Assembly (NCBI GenBank): GCA_937925845.1 | Contig: CALAML010000221.1 | Location: 1 to 36,152 of the forward strand | Direction: 5' to 3' | Length of the DNA: 36,152 nucleotides | Source of the DNA: an uncultured Acidimicrobiales bacterium | GTDB taxonomy: Bacteria; Actinomycetota; Acidimicrobiia; Acidimicrobiales; CALAML01 | Notes under the pieces: model-generated | Told to the model about the DNA's origin: nothing | The model's database searches: none | The model's input: the letters and a program-made list of their open reading frames with translations, nothing else | Shown: positions 1 through 9,000 of the stretch, in pieces | Layout: every line of letters begins with the position of its first letter | How positions within the stretch are numbered: position 1 is the first letter of the stretch | Translations under genes and position numbers: made by a program

Positions 1-61
1 TCCCTCCTCACCCACGCAGCTTCCTACCCGGGTCATCCCGCAACAGGCCCGTTCAGCCCCG

Positions 62-1327
62 CTAACCGGCGACCCGAGATGGGCGGCGCCGCGCTGGTGG
101 CTTGGCGAAGGGCACCGCTGCTGCTTCACAACCCTCGAGGGCGGCCATGGCCTCAGACCATGGCTCGGCCCAGGGGTCGGCGGTAGCGGCATCGGCCGGG
201 GCCCCGTTCGAAGAAGCTGTCGCCTGAGCGTCGGCAACCACCGACATCCCGGCCACTGCCGTCTCAGCAACCGCCGCCACGGCGGGTGGAGTCGGCGGAG
301 CAGGTGGCGGCGCCGCGGCTGATGCAGGTGGAGCCGTCACCGCACGGGGAAAGAACGGAACCGACCGAGCTGCGGCAGCGGCCGGCAACAGTGGAACCGT
401 CGCTGGTGGAGTGATGGGCCAGGGGCCCGGGATCATCAGCTTTTGGTGGATCCGCAGATCGACTCGACCGACGGCGTCATCAAACCAGACCCCGGCCCAG
501 GCCGACGCAAGGCAAAGGGGAAGCAACAGCGCGACAGCAATCGGAACCACCTCACCGCCCACGCCGGCAGCAGGTCCGAAGGCCATCCATGGCAGCGGAA
601 GCATCGCTGTCACCACCGCAAGGTGTCGCTGCCAGCGAAGGCCCGTGGCCACGGCTCCAACAACAACTCCCCCAGCGGCCCCTAGGAAAGTTGTGACAAG
701 AATCGACCGTGGGTCGACCCATCCCAGAAGCTCCAGGTCTGGGCGCCTTGACCATCGACCGAGCCAGGCCACCTGCGACCGCACGGTGGTGGCCATGGCA
801 CCGATTCCGCCGCCAACGAGCGCGCCGTAGCCCGCTCCTGAAACGGCCACCATCAGCCAGTGTCGAAATGTCCGACGCGTGGGCGTGATGGCCCCGACGG
901 CGGCCTCAAACTGAGCCTTGAAGCGGGTGCCACCCATCCAACCGGCGCCCACCGCCCACAACACGGGCACAAGCCCGCTGGCCAGGAACGGAACCCAACC
1001 GGCGGCGCTTGCCATGCGGGTGGTCGCGACCAACGCCATTGCGCCAGCCAATCCGCCCAGCACTGGGGCCCGATCCTCCGTGCGGCTCCAACCAGTTACG
1101 GCGCCGGCGAGGGTGCCTACGAAGCCACCGATCACCGCGCCAGCGAAGACTGCGGCCAGAAAGTGGGCGAACACATCGGCGGCCACGGGCGCGTCCGCCA
1201 GGGAGCTGGCCAGGGCAACCCATACGGCGTGGGCCCCACCAACAGCTGCCCCGGAGATCGCACCGTTGCCCAGGCCATATACCTGACCATGGTCAACCGT
1301 GAACTTCACCTGCGGTGAGAGCAACAT
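62..1327 (-). CDS. Glycine-rich multi-pass membrane protein with internal duplication and Arg-rich tail
   Basis: Function not recognised. The 421-residue product has about 8 hydrophobic stretches rich in small residues (GxxxG/AxxxG type). Two halves look alike. Unit A (about residues 12-145) begins HGQVYGLGNGAISGAAVGG and ends GGTRFKAQFEAAVG. Unit B (about 155-290) has GAGYGALVGGGIGA, then LGAAGGVVVGAVATG, then a charged end WFDDAVGRVDLR. Residues about 300-385 are a Pro/Ala-rich linker, probably soluble. The C-terminus reads DPWAEPWSEAM ... VPFAKPPARRR. The minus-strand gene just upstream (1650-2399) encodes a single unit with the same start and tail, so the two are paralogues. The ATG start is preceded by a plausible promoter at 1387-1415. 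The glycine-zipper helices suggest packing within or between subunits in the cytoplasmic membrane; that is inference. Confidence 0.75.
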   Translation of the reverse strand: MLLSPQVKFTVDHGQVYGLGNGAISGAAVGGAHAVWVALASSLADAPVAADVFAHFLAAVFAGAVIGGFVGTLAGAVTGWSRTEDRAPVLGGLAGAMALVATTRMASAAGWVPFLASGLVPVLWAVGAGWMGGTRFKAQFEAAVGAITPTRRTFRHWLMVAVSGAGYGALVGGGIGAMATTVRSQVAWLGRWSRRPDLELLGWVDPRSILVTTFLGAAGGVVVGAVATGLRWQRHLAVVTAMLPLPWMAFGPAAGVGGEVVPIAVALLLPLCLASAWAGVWFDDAVGRVDLRIHQKLMIPGPWPITPPATVPLLPAAAAARSVPFFPRAVTAPPASAAAPPPAPPTPPAVAAVAETAVAGMSVVADAQATASSNGAPADAATADPWAEPWSEAMAALEGCEAAAVPFAKPPARRRPSRVAG

Positions 1328-1386
1328 CAGTCAACCCACCGGGTGCCGTGGTTGATGAGGGGGGAACAAGTGGTGTTCATGTACTC

Positions 1387-1415
1387 ATTTAATCAAACGT
1401 TCAAGTAATTGGCAA
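1387..1415 (-). promoter_or_regulatory. Candidate sigma-70-type promoter for the 62-1327 gene
   Basis: Read on the minus strand, TTGCCA (1415-1410) lies 17 nt before TTAAAT (1392-1387). Each matches the -35/-10 consensus at four or more positions. The block is AT-rich within a GC-rich region and would give a leader of roughly 50 nt ahead of the ATG at 1327. This is a pattern match only. Confidence 0.4.
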
Positions 1416-1600
1416 TGAGAAGTTAAACCCATGATCAAAACTGGGGAAAATGGGAGAACTAGCCCCTGAAGTCGGTAACTGGCGCGTAGCTCCGATGTTT
1501 TGCTTTGCAACCAGCGGCGCGGTGACGGGCCAGGCTTCACCCCAGCCCAGTTCGACCGAAGGAGGCACACCCGGGGTCGAACCCGATCTACCTATCTGCA

Positions 1601-1620
1601 CCAGCAACGCGGGTTGCTGG
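1601..1620 (-). terminator. Possible hairpin downstream of the 1650-2399 gene
   Basis: CCAGCAA and TTGCTGG form a perfect 7-bp stem with a 6-nt loop, 30 nt past the TAA of the minus-strand gene. No U-tract follows, so it would be an unconventional terminator or simply a structured 3' end. Confidence 0.35.
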
Positions 1621-1649
1621 CCGCGCTTCACCCGCCCGGTCGAGCAGGT

Positions 1650-2399
1650 TTAGTCGAGCTCTTGTGTACCCCGGCGTCGGGCTGGTGCTTTGGCGTAGGG
1701 CATCGCCGGAGCCCCATTGCCGGAGTCGGAGTCGTTGTCGGTATCGCCGAAGGCGCCCCGCAGTCCATCGAACCATGGGTCGATCGCCGCCGATGACTTC
1801 ACCAGCTCGAGCGGCAGGTCGGGTGACAATGGATTGCGAGATTCGGTCCGCTCGTCTGCGGTCGGGGCGTGTGCCTCACCGGAAGGGGTGATCGGTACGC
1901 GCTGGTGAGCCGGCGTCGGATCCGGGAACGTGCCACCGGGTCGATCAAACCGGCGGGCCGCGTGGGTGAGGCGAGCTTCGTATCGGGCTCCGCCATGCCA
2001 TCCCCACAGAGCTGAAGCTCCGAGGGGCAGCGGAGCGACCCGCCAGACCTCATCAACCCAGGCTTCCGCCGGCTGGGCATCAACGAAGAGCCGAGCCGTG
2101 AGCGCTACAACCAAAGTGGTCAGCAACGCCGCAATCGGTCGAGCCGCCCGTTCCCACCGGCGGCGACCAACCTGAGTACCGACCATGCCGCCGATCGGTA
2201 GACCAAAGACTCCGCCCACCACTGCGCCAATCAGCCCGATCCACCAGGTACTCAACAGCCCCAACAAACCCACGCCTTCCTGAGCGATCTGTTGGGCGCT
2301 GACGAGCCAGATAAACAGTGTTGCTCCGGCGCCCGCGCCGACCCGGGCTCCTTCGCCGATGCCGTAGGCATAGCCGTGCTCCCGGAGCGGATATTTCAT
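1650..2399 (-). CDS. Glycine-rich membrane protein, single-unit paralogue of the 62-1327 product
   Basis: Function not recognised. The 249-residue protein opens with HGYAYGIGEGARVGAGAGA, matching the HGQVYGLGNGAISGAAVGG of the downstream neighbour. Further matches are a glycine-zipper helix (GAVVGGVFGLPIGGMVG, about residues 58-75), then a pair of helices, then GWHGGARYEARL (about 133-144), which parallels GGTRFKAQF. About four membrane segments lie within residues 15-135. Residues 150-225 are hydrophilic and probably disordered. The tail DPWFDGLRGAFG ... MPYAKAPARRR copies the DPW...FAKPPARRR tail of the neighbour. The ATG start at 2399 follows a charged KYPLREHG N-terminus. Same strand and order suggest tandem duplication, with the larger copy then duplicating its membrane unit. 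Confidence 0.7.
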   Translation of the reverse strand: MKYPLREHGYAYGIGEGARVGAGAGATLFIWLVSAQQIAQEGVGLLGLLSTWWIGLIGAVVGGVFGLPIGGMVGTQVGRRRWERAARPIAALLTTLVVALTARLFVDAQPAEAWVDEVWRVAPLPLGASALWGWHGGARYEARLTHAARRFDRPGGTFPDPTPAHQRVPITPSGEAHAPTADERTESRNPLSPDLPLELVKSSAAIDPWFDGLRGAFGDTDNDSDSGNGAPAMPYAKAPARRRGTQELD

Positions 2400-2562
2400 C
2401 GGTTCACCGACGGGATGAGCGCAAACACCAAGGTGGGACTACCTTCTCGGAGACAAGGATCAAAAAAGCGGGTCGAGACGAGGACCAGATCCTTTGGGAA
2501 CCGGTGACAACACAGGTCAACAGCGCCCAACGTGAGTATACGGCAGCAAGACAACGGACCTA

Positions 2563-2570
2563 GAGGAGAA
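2563..2570 (+). promoter_or_regulatory. Strong ribosome binding site deciding a GTG start
   Basis: GAGGAGAA lies 7 nt before the GTG at 2578. It supports this non-ATG codon as the start of the luciferase-like gene. Confidence 0.75.
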
Positions 2571-2577
2571 GAACGTA

Positions 2578-3603
2578 GTGAAACTGGGATTCAACACCGG
2601 CTACTGGAGTGCCGGCCCGCCGGCAGGCGTGACCGAGGCCATCGCCGAGGCCGACAAGTTGGGCTGGGACTCGATTTGGGCCGCCGAGGCCTACGGTTCC
2701 GATGCCCTCACTCCGCTGGCCTGGTGGGGAGCCAACACCACCAACGTGCGGCTGGGCACGTCGATTGTGCAGATGTCGGCTCGAACCCCTGCGGCTACCG
2801 CCATGGCCGCTATCACCATGGATCATCTTTCGGGCGGTCGCTTCATCCTCGGTCTTGGAGCCTCAGGACCTCAGGTGGTCGAGGGTTGGTATGGCCAGCC
2901 CTATCCCCGTCCGCTCCAGCGCACCCGAGAGTTTGTCGAGATCGTCCGGGCCATCGTGGCTCGCGAGGCGCCGGTCGAGTTCTCGGGCAAGCACTACACG
3001 ATGCCCCATCCCGACGGCACCGGCCTGGGCAAGCCGCTCAAGTCCACCGTGCATCCGTTGCGCAACGACATACCGATCTACCTTGCCGCCGAGGGCCCCA
3101 AGAACGTTGCCCTTTCGGCCGAGATTTGTGACGGCTGGTTGCCGTTGTTCTTCGCGCCGAAGGACAACGACTGGTACCGCGATCGTCTGCAGGAGGGCTT
3201 CGACGCCGGCGGTCGCCGCAGCTGGGACGACTTCGAGATTCCGGCCACGGTCATCATGGTTCCCGGCGACGACGTCGAGGCCTGTGCCGATTTCGTTCGT
3301 CCCTTCATTGCCCTCTACGTGGGCGGCATGGGGGCCAAGGGTCAGAACTTCCACTTCGACGTGTTTGCCCGTATGGGTTTCGAACCGGAGTGCGACAAGA
3401 TCCAGGAGCTGTATCTCGGCGGCAACAAGCCTGACGCCATCGCCTCGGTCACTACAGAGATGTGTGAGGCCATCGCCCTCCTCGGTCCGATTCCCAAGAT
3501 CCGCGATGAGATCGCCATGTGGAAGGAGTCGGTGATCACCACGATGTTGATCTCCGGCGATGTGAACATGGTGCGTCTGGCCAGCGACCTCTTCGCCGAC
3601 TGA
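2578..3603 (+). CDS. LLM-class F420-dependent oxidoreductase
   Basis: Luciferase-like TIM-barrel flavin enzyme of 341 residues, the usual length for F420-dependent members. The N-terminus MKLGFNTGYW is followed by the second strand WDSIWAAEAYGSDALTPLAW. Next come VRLGTSIVQMSARTPAATAM and the family signature DHLSGGRFILGLGASGPQVVEGWYG (about residues 82-107). These match the mycobacterial type of putative F420-dependent enzymes that use reduced F420 for hydride transfer to lipid-like or xenobiotic carbonyl substrates. The substrate cannot be read from sequence. GTG start with a strong RBS. The gene stands alone, with 178 nt upstream and 127 nt before the carotenoid oxygenase. Probably cytosolic. 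Confidence 0.88.
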   Translation: MKLGFNTGYWSAGPPAGVTEAIAEADKLGWDSIWAAEAYGSDALTPLAWWGANTTNVRLGTSIVQMSARTPAATAMAAITMDHLSGGRFILGLGASGPQVVEGWYGQPYPRPLQRTREFVEIVRAIVAREAPVEFSGKHYTMPHPDGTGLGKPLKSTVHPLRNDIPIYLAAEGPKNVALSAEICDGWLPLFFAPKDNDWYRDRLQEGFDAGGRRSWDDFEIPATVIMVPGDDVEACADFVRPFIALYVGGMGAKGQNFHFDVFARMGFEPECDKIQELYLGGNKPDAIASVTTEMCEAIALLGPIPKIRDEIAMWKESVITTMLISGDVNMVRLASDLFAD

Positions 3604-3643
3604 GCCAGCGGCGGCGCCCGCCACCGCACCGTTCCCACCACAG

Positions 3644-3695
3644 CGTCCTCACCACGCGGTCTTTCGCCACATCCGTCCTCACCACGCGGTCTTTC
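3644..3695. repeat. Tandem 22-bp direct repeat, period 30 bp
   Basis: An identical 22-bp string starting CGTCCTCACCACGCGG occurs at 3644-3665 and again at 3674-3695. The following bases are also similar (GCCAC and ACCAC). It sits between the luciferase-like gene and the carotenoid oxygenase gene. The period is a multiple of three, but no credible gene covers it. Confidence 0.8.
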
Positions 3696-3730
3696 ACCAC
3701 CGAGCGCGGCCGTAGCGCCGTATCGAGATA

Positions 3731-5716
3731 GTGGCCGCGACTTTGTTGCCCGGGTCGGGTCCGACCACTGCTATGTCGCGGCCATCAAACCCACCATCTC
3801 CCGAGCTGGCGAGCCCCACTGAAACTCCGCTCGCACCAGGGTCAGGCCCCACCGCGTCCGATCTCGACTCAACGCCGATCGGCTTCGAGATTTGTCTCGA
3901 TGACGACCTCTACCTCGAACCGGTAACCGGTGGCGATGCTGACCGTGACGATGCCGTCCGGGTCCTGGATCATGGGAGGGTTGGCGATGCTGACCCTGCG
4001 GCACGTAGCCAGAACCTTTTCCTCATCGACCAGCAGAAGGCAGCCTCGACCATGACTCCCGCGGTGAAGTCGATTCTCTCGGGTGCCGCCGTAAGCAGTC
4101 TTGGCGGTGGGGCTGACGAACCGCGTTCGGCGCCAGCCCGGCCACAACCGGACGAACAATCGGGATCCCAGGCAGCATCGGACTCCGAAACGGAGTCAGA
4201 GCCGGGCCAGCAACGTGTGGCGCCGGGCTTTCGAGGTGGATTGGAATCGCTCGAGGATGAGTTCGACTATCGGCTCGATCCCGACGAGATCGTCGGCGAG
4301 ATCCCGAGCGACCTTCGCGGCGTGTTCTATCGAAATGGCCCGGGCCGACTCGAGGTGGGTGGTCAGCGTTTCGGCCACTGGTTCGACGGTGACGGCATGG
4401 TGTGTTCGTTCACCTTCGACGACCACCACGATCGCACCGGTGGATCGCGGTCGACCACCACCAACGTTCGGTTCCGTAACCGCTATGTCCGCACGCCGAA
4501 GTTTGAGATGGAGTCGGCGGCCAACGCCATCCGATGCCGGGGCTTCGGCACCCAGATTCCCGGCGGCTGGAAGGCCAACATCGGCCGTATGCCAAAGAGC
4601 CCGGCCAACACCAACACGGTGTTTCACGGTGGCCACCTGCTCGCGCTGAATGAGGGCGGCCGTCCTTTTGAACTCGACCCGGACTCGCTCGAGACCCTCG
4701 GCGAGTTCACCTACCGGCGGCGCCTCGGCCCGCTCGATTTCTTCAGCGCCCATCCGAAGCGTCATCAGGCAACTGGTGAGCTGATCAACTTCGGCATGGG
4801 GATGGGTCTGGGTCGGCGAGTGGGTCTGGGGCCCGACGGTCGGTCGGCCAAACGGGCTGGTGCCGGGCTCCACCTGTATCGGATCCGCCCCGACGGCGTG
4901 ATGGACGTCAAGGGTTTTCTCCCGCTCGATCGGCTCCCCTTCTGCCACGACTTTGTCATCACCGATCGCCATGCCGTGTTCTTCCTTGGGTCGGTCACCT
5001 ACCGCGACACCCACCGCTTCATGTCGGGACAGGCGAGCATCGCTGAGTGTCTGGAGATGCAGCCCGATCTGGCGATGCAGATCGCGGTGGTCAGCCTCAA
5101 CACGATGCAACAAACCCATCTGTTCGAAACCGAGCCGGGGGCGATCAGCCACTTCGGCAACGCCTTTGTTGATCGCCAGGCCATCGTCGTCGACGCCATG
5201 GCCATCAGCGACCCCAACGTTTTTGAGGCCATGGATGCCGACTTTGGCGATGCCGGCGCCACGGGCAGCGAATACCGCCGCTACCGGATCGACCTAACCA
5301 GCGGTTCGGTCACCTTCGAGGTGCTGAGCGATCTGGAGTCCGACTTCCCCACCTTCGACACCTCACAGGCCGGTCGTCGCAGCGACGTCAGCTTCACCAG
5401 CGGCTTTGTCGATAACGGCGGCGACCGCTTCTTCAACACCATCGAGCGGGTCGACCCGCAGCGGGGCAACCAGCGCGTCACCCTGCCCGCGGGCTCCTAC
5501 GGTTCAGAACCGTTCTTTGCGCCGAGTTCGAATGCGAGCGAGCGAAGCAGCCGTCGCCGCAACCGGGGCTATGTGCTCCACAGCGTCTACAACAGCACCA
5601 CCCATCGCAGCGAACTCCACATCCACCGGGCCGAAAACCTCGACGACCAACTGGCCAAAATAACCCTGCGCCACCACATCCCCCACCAGTTCCACGGCAG
5701 CTTCCGGCCTCTGTAA
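3731..5716 (+). CDS. Carotenoid cleavage oxygenase (RPE65/CCD family)
   Basis: Non-haem Fe(II) dioxygenase expected to cleave a conjugated double bond in a carotenoid, apocarotenoid or stilbene-like substrate. The family domain runs from about residue 175 (EDEFDYRLDPDEIVGEIP; LRGVFYRNGPGRLEVGG; HWFDGDGMVCSF) to the end. All four iron-ligand histidines are present: H341 (SAHPKRH), H406 (FCHDFVITD), H474 (ISHFGNAF) and H655 (HQFHGSFRP). The domain alone is about 485 residues, the normal family size. The first roughly 170 residues are low-complexity (Pro, Ser, Asp, Glu) and unlike the family. The GTG at 3731 is the earliest in-frame start here. ATG 4052 (residue 108, MTPAVKSILSGAAVSS) is an attractive alternative giving 554 residues. 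No retinoid or carotenoid synthesis genes are adjacent. Confidence 0.85.
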   Translation: MAATLLPGSGPTTAMSRPSNPPSPELASPTETPLAPGSGPTASDLDSTPIGFEICLDDDLYLEPVTGGDADRDDAVRVLDHGRVGDADPAARSQNLFLIDQQKAASTMTPAVKSILSGAAVSSLGGGADEPRSAPARPQPDEQSGSQAASDSETESEPGQQRVAPGFRGGLESLEDEFDYRLDPDEIVGEIPSDLRGVFYRNGPGRLEVGGQRFGHWFDGDGMVCSFTFDDHHDRTGGSRSTTTNVRFRNRYVRTPKFEMESAANAIRCRGFGTQIPGGWKANIGRMPKSPANTNTVFHGGHLLALNEGGRPFELDPDSLETLGEFTYRRRLGPLDFFSAHPKRHQATGELINFGMGMGLGRRVGLGPDGRSAKRAGAGLHLYRIRPDGVMDVKGFLPLDRLPFCHDFVITDRHAVFFLGSVTYRDTHRFMSGQASIAECLEMQPDLAMQIAVVSLNTMQQTHLFETEPGAISHFGNAFVDRQAIVVDAMAISDPNVFEAMDADFGDAGATGSEYRRYRIDLTSGSVTFEVLSDLESDFPTFDTSQAGRRSDVSFTSGFVDNGGDRFFNTIERVDPQRGNQRVTLPAGSYGSEPFFAPSSNASERSSRRRNRGYVLHSVYNSTTHRSELHIHRAENLDDQLAKITLRHHIPHQFHGSFRPL

Positions 5717-6027
5717 CGGTTGGCGACCGGCCCGCCCCTAGCCAAAGCGGTGTCGGGAACGTGGGCACCCACCCCGCAACGCCCCAACCACCCTGCGCCG
5801 ACAGACCCGGTCGGCGCAGCGGCGCCGTTTTGCCACTCGAAGTGGTGAAGTCTGATCGGGTTGAGCACTCTGTGCGGAAATATGGCGCCGCGGCGCCACC
5901 CGAACCCTGGAAGCTTGGAGCGATTGCGGTTCTGGGAGATCGCCTGACTTGCTACCAGCGTCCAATTCCCTCGTGACCGACGGGGCGGGTACTCTCGGGT
6001 GGCGGCGGCAGGACGGGAGGACACTGC
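5717..6027. other. 311-nt intergenic stretch upstream of the secreted propeller gene
   Basis: No gene is supported. It contains a perfect 16-nt palindrome (5883-5898, listed separately) and, at its 3' end, GGGAGGA (6015-6021), a good ribosome binding site for the GTG at 6028. A promoter for the propeller gene should lie here, but no clear -10/-35 pair was found. Confidence 0.5.
5883..5898. repeat. Perfect 16-nt GC-rich palindrome
   Basis: TGGCGCCGCGGCGCCA equals its own reverse complement. It lies about 130 nt upstream of the propeller gene start. It could be an operator half-site pair, or chance in GC-rich DNA. Confidence 0.5.
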
Positions 6028-9000
6028 GTGGTTGGGGTGTGCTGGTTGACAACACTTGGCGGGTTTCGACGCGCCTTGAAGCGGGGTGCGGCGCCGTTCT
6101 TTGCCGCCTTGTTGATCCTGACCCTGATCCCGGCCGTCCCATCGGCCAACGCTCAGAACCAGATCGAAGCGGACTCCGTTGAACTCGTTGAAGAGGCCGA
6201 AATCGAAGGCGTCGATATCGGCCTGCCCACTACGGGCGGGGTCGCCACCGAGGTGCTCTACTCCACCGAGGGCAACCGCATGCGCCGCATCGACACCTCC
6301 ACCATCGATGCTGCGGTGGCCGATGGCGCCGATCTGGGTGAGGCCGTGGTGGTGCGGTCCGCATCCGACCCGGCACTCGTCAACGAAACCGGGACCGCCT
6401 ACGACATCGGTCGAGACGTCAACGGCGAGATCTGTTTCTTCGAAGACGGCACCGGCCGGTTTGTGGCCGGCGAGGACACCGGCCAGCCCAACCCTCCTGC
6501 CGGTTGGGGCGTCTTTGAAGCCGACGGCACCCAGGCTGGCAAGCTGACCGCCACCTACCAGATCGAGTCTCCCGAACCCTTTGGCTGTGAGTTCGCCGCC
6601 AACGGCAACCTCTTCACTTCCGATGTCGGCTTTCAGGGATTTGGCGACGCCAGCGGCCAGCTGATCCTGTGGTTCGATCCCGACTCGACCTATCCCGGGC
6701 CGGCGGGCGCCTATCCCGACACCGACGAGCCGTCGACCAACTTCTGCAAGCTGGCCACCGATCTCGGCACCGCCGGTTCGGTGACCATCGATGACCGCGG
6801 CCGGGTGTATGTTTCGCAGGCTTCGGGGTTGTCGATCGAGCGCTTCTCTCCCCCGTTTCCCACCTCGGCCGATGCCGCCGGCGGCTGCGGCGACACCGAC
6901 AACACCGGTGCTCCGTTGGCCGACTCGGTGAATCGTGAGACCTTCGCCGTGCCGAGCGATGGCATGGCCACCTTCAGCGGGCTGGCCCTAGCTCCGAACG
7001 GCAACATCTTTGCCGCCAGCGTGTTGACCGGCCACATCGCCGAGTACGACTTAGAGGGCAACCTGGTGAGGTTGATTCTCGACCCGGAGCGGGAAGATCT
7101 TCCGATCGCCACCGGCAACCCGCAGTCTCTTGCCGTCGGCTCCGACGGCACGCTCTACTACAGCGATCTCGACCTCCAGGGGGTGCTGCCCGATGTCGGT
7201 ACCGGGGGCAACGGCAAGCTGTGGCGTATCCGCTTCGATCGCTCCGGTGACCCTCTGGCTCCGGAGATGATTCGTGACTCGCTCCGTTTCCCCGACGGCC
7301 TTGGCATCCGCACCGAGCCGTTCACCCTGCCGATCGAATGGTCGACCCAGGCTGGCGGTCCGTTGCGGCAGAGCTTCAACCCGGCTGAGCGGTGGCTCAC
7401 TCCGGAAACGGCGCCGAACCTGGTGGAGAAGTGGACCCACCCCACCGAAGCGGTCGTTACCTCATCACCGGTGATCGCCACCGTCGATCTTCCGGGCGAG
7501 GGGCCGACGCGGGTGGTCTACGTGTCGTCGTGGGACGGCATGTTCCACGCCGTGAGGTTTGATGACGGCTCGGTGGTGTGGCAGGTGGAGTGGGAAGATC
7601 AGCCCGGGGCCACATTTGTTGGTGCGGGCGGACCCACCATCGCCGACGTTGATGGGCGGCGCATGCTGATCGTGCCCGGAGGCCAGTATCTCTACGGCCT
7701 CGATGCTGCGACCGGCGAGGAACAGTGGCGCTTCGCCACCGGCACCGGTTGCCGCGACCCCCAGACCGGGGAATTCCCGGGCCTCTGTGCTTTTGATGGC
7801 GAGCGCAACGAGATCGAGACCACGCCGATCGTGCACAACAACATCGCCTACTTCGGTATGGATGTGAACGACGTGGCGACCGGCAAGGGTGGCTTCTTTG
7901 GCGTCGACGTCACCGACGGAACCCTGGCCTGGTACTTCGACGTGGCCACCGGCGCCACCTGTACGCCCAATCCCGGCGATGAGATTCGGCGCTACGACGG
8001 CTACCACTCCGAAGCTGAGCTGGGTCTGCCGGCCGGGTTCTTTGCCTCCCGTGCTGGCTGCGATCATGACCGGGGCGTGACCGGCTGCGGCAACGTCTGG
8101 ACCACGGCTGCGCTCGACGTGGACCGGGAGATGATCTTCTTCGGCACCAGCAACTGCGATACCGACAACGATCCCGCCACGCCGGAGCCGGGCCCGAACA
8201 TGCCGCCCTTCGACGAGGCGCTGGTGGCCCTCAACATCGACGGCACCGCGGCGTGGCGCTGGCGCCCTCGCGAGGTCGACCCTGATGACCTGGCCTTTGG
8301 TGCCGGTCTCAACCTGTTCTCCATCCGGGATCCGCAGGGTTTGGCCGAGCCCGGGGCGGAGCCGGCCATGATCGACGTGGTCGGGATCGGTAACAAGGAC
8401 GGCACCTACTACGTAGTCGATCGTGATGGCGTGAACGAAGTGACGGGCCTGGCCTGGGATGATCCGGCGCCGCGTGATCTCCCCTACTGGGAAACCAACG
8501 TGGTGCCCGGTGGCCGGGCTGGTGGCATCATCGCCACCGCCGCAGTGGATGAGGTTGAGCGTCGGGTGCACTTCGGTACCGCTCCGGGTTTCGACCCTCT
8601 CGATCCGCAGCAGCCGACGGTGCACACCCTCGACCTCGACACCGGGGAGATCATCTGGCAGAACACCGACGCCACCGGTTCGGGCGCCGACGCCAGCTTC
8701 GGTCACACCAGCGCCGTTCCCGGTGTGGTGATGGTGGGCGCCACCGCCAGCCCCCATCTGCGAATCTACGATGCGGCCGATGGCACCCTGCTCTTTGATG
8801 AGATCGTGGGCAACAACACCACCCTCTCGGGCATTTCGTCGGGGGCCGCGGTGCTCGACGGCACCGTCATCGTGGGGACCGGCCTGGGCGCTCGCACCAA
8901 CGGCGGCTCCACCCCGGGTGATTTCACCGCCAACTCGCCGGCCACGCTCTCCGCCTGGTGTGTGCCTGGCACCCGAAACTGTCCGGGCCCTGAGCCGACT

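Larger units (their letters stand above)
1328..1649. other. 322-nt intergenic stretch between paralogous membrane-protein genes
   Basis: No convincing gene is present. The half next to the 62-1327 gene (about 1370-1450) is clearly more AT-rich than its surroundings and holds the promoter candidate listed separately. The other half holds a 7-bp hairpin at 1601-1620, downstream of the 1650-2399 gene. A T-loop-like string GGGTTCGACCC on the minus strand near 1575-1586 was examined, but no tRNA cloverleaf can be built around it. Confidence 0.6.

Noticed and set aside
1560..1640. tRNA or attachment-site remnant suggested by GGGTTCGACCC on the minus strand
   Set aside because: The flanking bases cannot form a 5-bp T stem, and no anticodon or acceptor stem is present.
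3519..3731. 70-codon frame with a repeated SVLTTRSF peptide
   Set aside because: It overlaps the end of the luciferase-like gene and the peptide repeat comes from the 30-bp tandem DNA repeat. There is no start context.
7465..8757. 430-codon open frame on the minus strand
   Set aside because: It is antisense to the secreted propeller gene, and its His/Gly/Val-rich text has no domain signature.
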